A stretch of DNA of 64,000 nucleotides, from the NCBI RefSeq assembly GCF_014839835.1, contig NC_071646.1, positions 310,001 through 374,000 on the forward strand, read 5' to 3'. How positions within the stretch are numbered: the stretch's first letter is position 1; the number at the start of each line of letters is the position of its first letter. The DNA comes from Dryobates pubescens. Lineage: Eukaryota > Chordata > Aves > Piciformes > Picidae. Positions 21,301-27,500 of the stretch are shown in pieces. The notes beneath the pieces were generated by a model. It was not told the DNA's origin, ran no database searches, and saw only the letters and a list, made by a program, of their open reading frames with translations. The position numbers were made by a program, and so were the translations under genes.

Positions 21301-22930
21301 CTGCAGCACTGCGAGATAAGAGCGCTCAACAAGCAGCAGGAACTAAAAGCAGCAGCAGGAGCAGTTACTCTGAGGAGAATTATCCACAGCTACCAGGAGG
21401 GTCCCTGCCCATGGCAGGGGTGGGACTAGATGAGCTTTAAGGTCCCTTCCAACCCAAACCAGCCTGGGATTCCCTAAGAACACACAAAATCTCTCCTCCT
21501 AGGAGTGGTGGTACCCAGGAAGAGGAAGCAGCTCCCCTCCAGCCTCCACCAAGAGCTGCTCTCTGTCACACACACTTCAGTGCCTCCTGACAAGAGGGCT
21601 GAATCCGTGAGCAGCACAGCCAGCTGGGCTGAGCAGGATGGGACAGAGAGGCAGAGCTGTGGTGTCACAAACTCACCTCAGGGAGTGCACCGAGCAGCAG
21701 GCTCTGCTGCTCTTTGCTTGGTGCAGTGCCCAGAAAGCTGAGTGGTGAGCAGCCAGTGCCTCAGGACCGCCACAGACACTTTGTTGGGGAGGCTGCCTGC
21801 ACTTTGGGGGCATTCTTCTGAACACCTCTCAGTGTTCACCACCAGGCTCAGGGAGGAGTTCCAGGTCTAACCCCCTTCCTGACCCCACACAGCTCCCTTC
21901 AAGCCCCTTGCCCCGTACCTGTACGTCACCACCAGTAAGTATGGAAGGGGCTTGGTCATCCACCGCTCATAACGCTCTGTGCAGTGCTGTGCCCTCACCT
22001 CCATCCTCAGTGCCACTGCTCCGTGCACATCACCCTGATCTTCCAGAGGGAAGCTATGCCCCTGGCCAGGAGACGCCACAAGAGCTGCTAGCTCCAGGGT
22101 AGCTTTGCTCTCAAGGCTGGGAAACTGAGGCACCACAGCTGGCCCAAGGTCAACCCCCAGGCAGTGGCAGAGCCACTGCTGAAGCTCTTTTCTGCCTCCC
22201 TGCTGCTGTCCTCGGCACATTTCGGTGCCCTTAAGGAGCTTCACTGACAACAAAACATAACCAGAACGACAACCAGGTCCCTGTGCTGGGCGTATCAGGT
22301 GTCAGAGCGCTCCTCCTCCTCAGACCCTCCTGCTGTCTGTATTCTCTCCTCAGCCTCTCTCCAGGCTCACCTGCCCCCAGCCCGGGGGTCAGCAAACGCA
22401 GCCCCCCGCCCCGGGACAGGCAGCCCCTGCCCTGCGCTGGCAGCACCAAGGTCCAGGCCGGGCTGGAGGCCTCGGCGCTGCTCGGGCACACGGCGGGCAC
22501 CGACCCGGGGCTCGAAGGGGCCCTGCAGGGCTCCCCATGGCCAACACCCGGGGGCTATCGGACACTGCAGCTCGAGGCCCTCGGTCCCGCAGCCCCCTGG
22601 AGCCCCAGACCCCCTCCCGGGCCCCGCAGCCCCACGCCGGCAGACAGCGGCGCTCCAGACCCGGCCGCTCCTCGGTCCCCTCGGGCTCGCAGCCCTCCCG
22701 CCGGGGCCCGACAGCTTCTCGGCCCCAGACCCTCCCCGGCCCCGGCAGCTCCCAGCGGGGTCTCCACCTGCGCTCTGCCGCGGCAGGTCCCGCGGCGGCC
22801 CCGGACCCTCCCCCCGCGCCCTGCCGAGCTCGGACCCAGGGGAGGGAGGGGAGAAGGCGGAGGGGCCCCGGGCGCCGCTGCCCTACCGGGAGAGGTGCTT
22901 CAGGATCTGCTTCTTGATGATGCCGGCCAT
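268..22930 (-). CDS. UHRF1BP1: UHRF1BP1 / BLTP3A, bridge-like lipid transfer protein (21 coding exons)
   Basis: Complete coding region, 1493 residues (my recollection of the human length is about 1440). Exons, minus strand: 22930-22887, 15418-15256, 14178-14140, 13731-13640, 13461-13272, 12719-12579, 12057-11887, 11747-11576, 10527-10441, 9866-9702, 9173-9031, 8344-8203, 7806-7610, 6961-5433, 4980-4787, 4292-4024, 3924-3777, 3121-2859, 2399-2291, 1786-1689, 393-268. Every junction is AG/GT and the phases join. The start [15 protein letters not shown] and following residues are the chorein-type N-terminus of the RBG/VPS13-like family, which builds a hydrophobic groove that moves lipids between membranes. 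Serine-rich low-complexity stretches lie at about 730-1010 and 1090-1250. The C-terminus (about 1445-1490) is a predicted amphipathic helix. Related mammalian proteins act on endosomal and lysosomal membranes; that role is taken from the family. Start context has G at -3 and G at +4. The identity is near certain; exact ends of exon 16 are less sure. Confidence 0.95.
394..1688 (-). other. UHRF1BP1: UHRF1BP1 intron 20
   Basis: Intron between the last two coding exons. Apart from the CR1 fragment at 1210-1440, nothing recognised. Confidence 0.8.
1210..1440 (-). mobile_element. CR1 LINE 3' fragment
   Basis: Reverse complement of the avian CR1 3' end: GGGCTGGAAGGGACCTCAGA, GATCATCC, CCATGGGCAGGGACACC, then the GGCAACCTGTGCCAGAGG region. 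Intronic. Confidence 0.9.
1689..1786 (-). CDS. UHRF1BP1: UHRF1BP1 coding exon 20
   Basis: Residues 1420-1452, polar linker [20 protein letters not shown] then an Ala/Ser-rich helix. Acceptor TTGCAG, donor GTGAGT. Phase joins exons 19 and 21. Weakly conserved sequence, so support is mainly from phase and splice sites. Confidence 0.82.
2291..2399 (-). CDS. UHRF1BP1: UHRF1BP1 coding exon 19
   Basis: Residues 1384-1420, [20 protein letters not shown] then [16 protein letters not shown]. Acceptor CTGCAG, donor GTCAGC. Confidence 0.94.
2859..3121 (-). CDS. UHRF1BP1: UHRF1BP1 coding exon 18
   Basis: Residues 1296-1383. A variable Pro/Ala-rich start gives way to [29 protein letters not shown] and VVDAKITLK, all conserved in the family. 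Acceptor CTGCAG, donor GTTGGT. Confidence 0.93.
3352..3370 (-). promoter_or_regulatory. CTCF-like motif in UHRF1BP1 intron 17
   Basis: Minus-strand TGGCCACGAGAGGGCGATG fits the CTCF core CCANNAGRKGGCR. Confidence 0.55.
3453..3540 (-). mobile_element. CR1 LINE fragment (short)
   Basis: GATCATCCAGGTCCAACCCC and CCACAGGCAGGGACA match the CR1 3' region; badly eroded. Confidence 0.65.
3777..3924 (-). CDS. UHRF1BP1: UHRF1BP1 coding exon 17
   Basis: Residues 1247-1296, [20 protein letters not shown] then [19 protein letters not shown]. Acceptor TTCCAG, donor GTGAGG. Confidence 0.94.
4024..4292 (-). CDS. UHRF1BP1: UHRF1BP1 coding exon 16 (acceptor uncertain)
   Basis: Residues 1157-1246, low-complexity acidic/Ser-rich, starting [14 protein letters not shown] and ending SEDPSLQL. 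Two in-phase acceptors are visible: GGCTCAG (exon starts 4292) and CTTCAG (exon starts 4307, five residues longer). Donor GTCAGT. Confidence 0.85.
4350..4560 (-). mobile_element. CR1 LINE fragment
   Basis: GGAAAAGACCTCCAAGGTCA, CCATGGCCTTCAGCACCACA and CTCTGGGCAGCCTGGGCCAG belong to a second CR1 subfamily. It ends about 45 bp from UHRF1BP1 exon 16. Confidence 0.85.
4745..4774. repeat. Hexanucleotide (GGGGCC)n, five units
   Basis: Five CCGGCC units in a row. On the UHRF1BP1 RNA strand this is a GGGGCC run starting 11 nt inside intron 15. Confidence 0.9.
4787..4980 (-). CDS. UHRF1BP1: UHRF1BP1 coding exon 15
   Basis: Residues 1092-1157. It carries a six-glycine run (1106-1111), then [16 protein letters not shown] and an acidic stretch [17 protein letters not shown]1150-L1153 within it fits an ATG8-binding LIR pattern. 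Donor GTGAGC, followed 11 nt into the intron by a GGGGCC hexamer run. Confidence 0.93.
5078..5258 (+). mobile_element. CR1 LINE 3' end
   Basis: GGTGGTGGAGGCCACATCCC, TGGACAGGGAGGGTCCCTTC and the ATTCTGTGATTGTACTGATT end. Confidence 0.85.
5433..6961 (-). CDS. UHRF1BP1: UHRF1BP1 coding exon 14 (large, 1529 nt)
   Basis: Residues 583-1092, the largest exon. It starts [18 protein letters not shown], includes [13 protein letters not shown] and [19 protein letters not shown], then a long Ser/Glu/Pro-rich region, and ends [13 protein letters not shown] and MLSLPPAK. Acceptor CTGCAG, donor GTGAGT after AA of K1092. Confidence 0.95.
7610..7806 (-). CDS. UHRF1BP1: UHRF1BP1 coding exon 13
   Basis: Residues 517-582, [20 protein letters not shown] and on to [12 protein letters not shown]. 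Acceptor TTGCAG, donor GTGCTC (weak). Confidence 0.94.
8203..8344 (-). CDS. UHRF1BP1: UHRF1BP1 coding exon 12
   Basis: Residues 470-517, [12 protein letters not shown] then [17 protein letters not shown]. Acceptor TTTCAG, donor GTAATA. Confidence 0.94.
9031..9173 (-). CDS. UHRF1BP1: UHRF1BP1 coding exon 11
   Basis: Residues 422-469, a Ser/Pro-rich start then [12 protein letters not shown]. Acceptor CCACAG, donor GTGGGG. Confidence 0.92.
9404..9446 (+). mobile_element. Possible CR1 LINE tail
   Basis: GATCATCTCTGGAGCTCCCT followed by CCATTCTGTGA resembles the last 40 bp of CR1. Confidence 0.45.
9702..9866 (-). CDS. UHRF1BP1: UHRF1BP1 coding exon 10
   Basis: Residues 367-422, [20 protein letters not shown] and following. 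Acceptor CACAG, donor GTAACG. Confidence 0.93.
10441..10527 (-). CDS. UHRF1BP1: UHRF1BP1 coding exon 9
   Basis: Residues 338-367, [19 protein letters not shown] then FDYYPFHRA. Acceptor CCACAG, donor GTAGGC. Confidence 0.93.
11106..11300 (-). mobile_element. CR1 LINE 3' end
   Basis: CACAGAATGGTTTGGGCTGG then AAGGGACC and CCATGGGCAGAGACCCC; starts at the CR1 3' terminus. Confidence 0.9.
11576..11747 (-). CDS. UHRF1BP1: UHRF1BP1 coding exon 8
   Basis: Residues 281-338, containing [19 protein letters not shown]. Donor GTACCG is unusual but gives the right phase (G|GT) with exon 9. Confidence 0.9.
11887..12057 (-). CDS. UHRF1BP1: UHRF1BP1 coding exon 7
   Basis: Residues 224-280, [20 protein letters not shown] and following, 57 whole codons. 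The [16 protein letters not shown] stretch is diagnostic for UHRF1BP1 and its paralogue. Confidence 0.95.
12579..12719 (-). CDS. UHRF1BP1: UHRF1BP1 coding exon 6
   Basis: Residues 177-223, [18 protein letters not shown] to ISLKRR, 47 whole codons. Acceptor GCTAG, donor GTGAGA. Confidence 0.94.
12900..13055 (+). mobile_element. CR1 LINE 3' end
   Basis: AGGTTGGAGTAGATGATCTC, GGTCCCTTCCAACCCAAACC and ATTCTGTGA at the end. Confidence 0.9.
13272..13461 (-). CDS. UHRF1BP1: UHRF1BP1 coding exon 5
   Basis: Residues 113-176, starting [20 protein letters not shown] and ending DPQRGE. Alternating hydrophobic strands are typical of the beta-groove of this lipid transfer family. Acceptor TTTGCAG, donor GTGAGG. 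Confidence 0.94.
13640..13731 (-). CDS. UHRF1BP1: UHRF1BP1 coding exon 4
   Basis: Residues 83-113, [20 protein letters not shown] and following. Acceptor CTGCAG; donor GTCAGC is weak, but the AG|T split that makes S113 fits the next exon. Confidence 0.92.
14140..14178 (-). CDS. UHRF1BP1: UHRF1BP1 coding exon 3 (39-nt microexon)
   Basis: Thirteen whole codons, [13 protein letters not shown], residues 70-82. Acceptor TTTCAG, donor GTAATG. Too short for ORF-based finding; recognised by its match to the family sequence between exons 2 and 4. Confidence 0.93.
15256..15418 (-). CDS. UHRF1BP1: UHRF1BP1 coding exon 2
   Basis: Residues 15-69, beginning [18 protein letters not shown] and ending NKASIR, the most conserved part of the chorein domain. 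Acceptor TGTAG, donor GTGAGC. Confidence 0.95.
15448..15585 (-). mobile_element. CR1 LINE fragment
   Basis: GGGAAAGGCCTCCAGGATCA and the CACCACCACAGCCACC region match a CR1 subfamily tail. Lies 30 bp upstream of UHRF1BP1 exon 2. Confidence 0.8.
16884..16940 (-). mobile_element. CR1 LINE tail fragment
   Basis: TATCATAGTATCACTCAGGG then TTGGAAGGGACCACAAGGAT. Confidence 0.75.
19751..19809. repeat. 22-bp tandem repeat, 2.7 copies
   Basis: AAGCCCAGCAGCTGGCTCTG plus CA, nearly perfect copies. Confidence 0.85.
20040..20196 (+). mobile_element. CR1 LINE fragment
   Basis: GTAATGGTTGGACTTGCTGA and CTTCAAAGCTTCCAACCC fit a CR1 tail; a second tail follows at once. Confidence 0.75.
20197..20306 (+). 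mobile_element. CR1 LINE 3' end
   Basis: GGGCTTGGACTGGATGACCT, CCAGAGGTCCCTTCCAACCC and GTGATTCTGTGAC. Confidence 0.85.
21392..21476 (+). mobile_element. CR1 LINE 3' end
   Basis: TCCCTGCCCATGGCAGGGGT, GACTAGATGAGCTTTAAGGT and CCCTTCCAACCCAAACC. Confidence 0.88.
22887..22930 (-). CDS. UHRF1BP1: UHRF1BP1 coding exon 1
   Basis: ATG at 22930-22928 opens [14 protein letters not shown] plus two bases of R15; donor GTAGGG follows. It sits inside a CpG island, as expected for the promoter-proximal exon. The 7.5-kb intron 1 comes next. Confidence 0.93.
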
Positions 22931-23032
22931 GCCGCGGGCTCAGGGCCGCGGGCGCCGGGACCCCATCGCGACCGCCGCCGCCCCCCGCCCCGCCCCTCCC
23001 GCCGGCCCCCGCGCGCCGCCCGCCCCCCGCTG

Positions 23033-23051
23033 CCGCGCCCCCTGGCGGCCC
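23033..23051 (-). promoter_or_regulatory. CTCF-like motif upstream of UHRF1BP1
   Basis: Minus-strand GGGCCGCCAGGGGGCGCGG, almost the full CTCF consensus, within the CpG island. Confidence 0.6.
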
Positions 23052-23179
23052 CGGGGCGCATCGCCGGGAGCGGCCCCGGCGCCAGGCTGCTGCGTCCCTG
23101 CCCTAGGTGGCAGTGAGCGAGGCTCCTGTGCGGGTCCCGAGCGCTCCTGCCTGCTGCCTGGGCACGAAGCGGAGCCCAG

Positions 23180-23375
23180 GAGGAGAAACTTCTTCGGCGT
23201 GAGGCTGCTGGAGGCCTGGAGCAGGCTGCCCAGAGAGGCTGTGGAGTCTCCTCTGGAGAGCTTCCAGCCCTCCTGCTGATTGTGATCATGGGCAAGCTGC
23301 TGTGCTGGAGCAGGGGGTTGGACTGGGTGATCTCCAGAGGTCCCTTCCAACCACACCTGTCTCAATGACACCACA
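23180..23375 (+). mobile_element. CR1 LINE 3' end
   Basis: GGCTGGAGGCCTGGAGCAGG-type sequence, AGAGAGGCTGTGGAGTCTCC, then GGGGGTTGGACTGGGTGATC and CCCTTCCAACC. Confidence 0.9.
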
Positions 23376-24139
23376 TCCTTCACAGGATGTAAGAATCTCT
23401 CCTCTGAGTGGCACAGGAGACCCGCAGCAGAGTGCAGCAGAGGAGCTCTCAGTTCTGCTCACCAAATGCTTCCTCATAGGATGCAAATCCCTCCCACAGC
23501 TTGACCTTAGATGCAAGTGTGCCAGGAATGAGTTGGAGGGCTCTGCAGACTGAAACTGATGAAGCCAGACATCCACAGGGCAGCTGGTTGTGCAAACACA
23601 ACAAATTCTTTCAGTTCAACTGGAACTGGGCACCTGCATGGCTCATCAAGAGCCAAATCCTTGAAGGAACTGAAGGGCCTGGGAGAAGCCCCCAGCACCA
23701 CCTGCCCTGATGCTAGGAAGGAAGCTGAGCATTGTTGTTAGAGTTGAGTCAGTGCTGCTCAATTAGCTGTGTTCAAACACCCCAGCAGCAACAGAAAAGC
23801 AGAAATCTCTTCAGCATCATCAAAACAATGACTGCAAGAGGAGCCCTTGAGGATGCTGGAGAATCAGCGTTTCATGAGGTTCGTCCTGTCCTGCACTAGT
23901 GAAGTCACTTGAGCCTGGCTGGAGGCACCTCTGCAGCCCCTCCTGGTGTCACCTGCTCAGCTTTTAAACGTTTTCAATTCTTGTTTTGGAACAAGTACTC
24001 CAAATGTAGACAGCAAAACATCTCTCCAGGGGTATGAGATGAGGGGGAAAAACCTGCAACATTCTGTGCCAGAGAGGTGGGGGAGCAGAGAGAGCAGGCA
24101 GCTCTGCCAGCCAGGACAAGCACAAAGGATTCTCTGTAG

Positions 24140-24383
24140 GTAAACCAGCATCCATGGTTTATTGTTGCATTTTACAACTCAGTGAGGGAAAAAGCCCAGC
24201 AAACAAATAAAACCACCAAGAAAACCAGACCAGGTACAAAAGTATCAGTCCAGTGTGTGCCCAAGCTGGTGGGGCAGCAGATCTCTTCACACTGAGTACC
24301 AAATCCTAAGGACAGGTGTCTAGGGGACTTTATCAAAGGGAGGCTCAGAAGGTGACAGACAAGAGGCAGCTCCATGGCCACCC
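24140..24383 (-). terminator. SNRPC: SNRPC 3' UTR with AATAAA
   Basis: Short 3' UTR. A canonical AATAAA on the minus strand lies at 24163-24158, about 220 nt after the stop, so cleavage is expected near 24140. Confidence 0.75.
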
Positions 24384-24508
24384 TTATCTGTCTGGACGGG
24401 TCATTCCTGGCCTGGTTGGCACCATCATGGGTCTGGAGGGTGGTCTCATCATTGGGGGCCCTGGCATCATGGGCATGTGTCCTCCCATTGGTGGCCTCAT
24501 CCCTGGAG
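24384..24508 (-). CDS. SNRPC: SNRPC coding exon 6 and stop
   Basis: Residues 119-159, [19 protein letters not shown] to [13 protein letters not shown] at 24386-24384. Acceptor CCATAG. Confidence 0.96.
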
Positions 24509-27500
24509 CTATGGGGGAAAGAGAAGGGTGTTAGAGAAGAGCTCTTGGGAGTCCCACCAAGTCACATCTCCAGGGAGCCTCCATTCTACACCTGGGTAAG
24601 AACTGATCTGGAAGCTGGCTGAGGTTTCACTGAAGGGTACTGACAACGAGTGGAGGAAGAACCAAGCTCCTGGGTTATGGATCCACTTCAGACTATATTC
24701 ATTGATAAGGCCAACAGTGTCCTGGGATGCATTCAGAGGAGTGTGACCAGCAGATTGAGGGAGGCTCTCCTCCTCCTCCTCTACTCTGCCCTAGTGAGGC
24801 CACATCTGGAGTACTGTGTCCAGTCCCAGGCTCCCCAGAGACAAGGAAGCACTGGAGAGGGTTCAGCAACAGACCCAGCGTGCACCGTTGTGTGCAGACT
24901 GAATCCTTCCCATAGCCTGACCCTGGGCCATGCAGCTCAGGGGTTACACATTGACCTATTCCAGACTTACCAGGTCCAACTGGCATCATTCCTGGTGGGG
25001 GAGGGCCCATCATTGGCATCATTGGTGGTCCACCCATGTGCGGGGCCGGCATCATGCCAGGCCGCGGGGGGCCAGCTGGAGACAGACACAGAGTGGTTAG
25101 AGAGCTGCCTGCCTCCACGTTCACAGCATCACAGGAGGCCATGAGCTGGAAGGGACCTTAAAGATCATCCAGTTCCAACCCCTGCCATGGGCAGGAACAT
25201 CTCCCACTATCCCCAGCTCGCTCAGGTTCCCACCCAGCTTGGCCCTGAGCACCTCCAGGCCTGGAGCCTCCACAGCTTCTCTGGATGACCTGTGCCAGTG
25301 CCTCACCACCCCCTTGGGAGGAACTGCTTCCTAATGTCCCATCTGAGAAAAGCAGCCTGAGGCTGAAAGGACCTTCCTCTGGGAGCCCAGGATGCTGCCA
25401 GCTGTGCCCAGCCCCACTGTGCCCAGCCCCACTGTGTCCAGCCCCACTGTGCCCAGCCCCAGCCCCAGCCGTGCCCAGCCCCAGCCGTGCCCAGCCCAGC
25501 CCCAGCCGTGCCCAGCCCCAGCCGTGCCCAGCCCCAGCCCCAGCCGTGCCCAGCCCCAGCCGTGCCCAGCCCCACTGTGCCCAGCCCCACTGTGCCCAGC
25601 CCAGCCCCAGCCGTGCCCAGCCCCACTGTGCCCAGCCCCAGCCGTGCCCGGCCCCAGCCGTGCCCGGCCCCAGCCGTGCCCGGCCCCAGCCCCAGCCGTG
25701 CCCGGCCCCACTGTGCCCAGCCCAGCCCCAGCCGTGCCCAGCCCCACTGTGCCCAGCCCAGCCCCAGCCGTGCCCGGCCCCAGCCGTGCCCAGCCCCAGC
25801 CGTGCCCAGCCCAGCCCCAGCCGTGCCCAGCCCAGCCCCACTGTGCCCAGCCCCACTGTGCCCAGCCCCAGCCGTGCCCAGCCCCAGCCGTGCCCAGCCC
25901 CAGCCGTGCCCAGCCCAGCCCCAGCCGTGCCCAGCCCAGCCCCACTGTGCCCAGCCCCACTGTGCCCAGCCCCAGCCGTGCCCAGCCCCGCTGTGCCCAG
26001 CCCCAGCCGTGCCCAGCCCAGCCCCAGCCGTGCCCAGCCCCACTGTGCCCAGCCCAGCCCCAGCCGTGCCCAGCCCAGCCCCAGCCGTGCCCAGCCCCGC
26101 CCCAGCCGTGCCCAGCCCCGCCGTGCCCAGCCCCACTGTTCCCAGCCCCAGCCGTGCCCAGCCCAGCCCCAGCCGTGCCCAGCCCCAGCCGTGCCCAGCC
26201 CAGCCCCAGCCGTGCCCAGCCCCAGCCGTGCCCAGCCCAGCCCCAGCCGTGCCCAGCCCCAGCCGTGCCCGGCCCCAGCCGTGCCCAGCCCCAGCCGTGC
26301 CCAGCCCCAGCCGTGCCCAGCCCCAGCCCCACTGTGCCCAGCCCAGCCCCACTGTGCCCAGCCCAGCCCCAGCCGTGCCCGGCCCCACTGTGCCCAGCCC
26401 CAGCCGTGCCCAGCCCCAGCCGTGCCCAGCCCCAGCCGTGCCCCGGCCCCGCCGTGCCCAGCCCCGCCGTGCCCAGCCCCGCCGTGCCCGGCCCCGCCGT
26501 GCCCGGCCCCAGCCCGCCCCGCGCGCTTACGGATGCTGGGGGGCGGCGGGATCATGGCTCCTGCGGGCGGCGGGGCCGAGAAGGGCGTCGGGGGGATTTT
26601 GCCTTGCTGGAATGCAGCCGCTACATTGGGGGGGAAAAGAAAGAACCAACAAAAGGAAAGAAGAACCCCAGGGGAGGAAACAGTCACCAGGCTGAGGCAG
26701 CTCCTGCGCCAGGCGGCCGCAGCTCCCAGCTCTGCAGCCGGCTCTGCTCCCTGCTGCTCCTCCTGCTGGGGGCACCTGAGACCCTTGGAGACAACTTTGC
26801 TACCGCAGCTGAGGCTGGAGAGCTCCTGGACGAGCGCCACCCCCCCGAGGGGGAGGGAGAGGGCGGAGGAGATCCAGCAGGTGATGTGCAGCCGCGGCTG
26901 TCGCCTGGGATGGGTAGGCAGAGAGCTGCCACCTTGGAACGGTGACAGAAAGCAGGAGGAACACCTCTTGAGAATGGGGAAAAGAAGAAATTCCAGACTG
27001 GAAGTGACCAAAAGGAAGACAAAGATGTGGAAGTTGGAGACACACGAAGAAAGCTGCCATCAAGTCAGCCTGGCACTGTGGTTTTGTCTCCTTGCACAGA
27101 GGAAAGAACCAGGACTGAGACGGCAGGAGAGGAGGAGAACCGTGAAACCCCAGCCAGGGAACACTCCACACTTCATTCAAGCCTTTAACAGGAAGGGGAA
27201 GAGGAATCAACCTCCCTAGAGAACTGAGGGCAAGAAACTGCAGCGCTCAGGAGAAAAGGGAAGGGTTTTAATACTAGTTTTCCTCTTTTGTATTTCTTAT
27301 TCCTGCTCTCTCCACAATGCAGGATGCTTTGGCTGGGATAAAATCCTGGGCAGGGTCTGAGCCAGCCAGAAGCTTAAGCTGAGAGGGGCAAAAAGATAGG
27401 GCAGGTGCCCCAAGCTGGCTTTGAAGTGCATCCCAGACCATAAGTCAGTACAAAGGGAGAAGTTTGCTGAGGGAAGTGGCTCCTGCTCCTTCTCCTCCTC

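Larger units (their letters stand above)
15419..22886 (-). other. UHRF1BP1: UHRF1BP1 intron 1 (7.5 kb)
   Basis: No coding exon recognised. It holds four or five CR1 fragments (15448-15585, 16884-16940, 20040-20306, 21392-21476), a 22-bp triplicate at 19751-19809 and an AT-rich enhancer-like block at 18500-18675. Long open frames here (for example 17040-18035, plus strand) look like chance products of GC-rich sequence. Confidence 0.8.
22380..23115. promoter_or_regulatory. UHRF1BP1: CpG island / UHRF1BP1 promoter
   Basis: Very GC- and CpG-rich block covering coding exon 1 and the sequence just upstream on the minus strand. It has no TATA box and includes a near-consensus CTCF motif at 23033-23051. 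The transcription start is not resolved. Confidence 0.75.
22931..24140. other. UHRF1BP1-SNRPC intergenic gap
   Basis: About 1.2 kb between the UHRF1BP1 start and the SNRPC 3' end, genes in tandem on the minus strand. It contains the rest of the CpG island and a CR1 3' fragment (23180-23375). The remaining 770 bp show nothing recognisable. Confidence 0.75.

Noticed and set aside
22299-23279. 326-codon plus-strand frame opposite the UHRF1BP1 promoter
   Set aside because: Pro/Arg/Ala-rich translation of a CpG island running into a CR1 copy; no domain or conserved motif.
25285-27219. Open frames of 330-640 codons on both strands over the minisatellite
   Set aside because: The repeat units lack stop codons in any frame, so the translations (Pro/Ala/Gln or Gly/Ala/Leu/Trp repeats) are by-products. 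The array lies in an intron of SNRPC.
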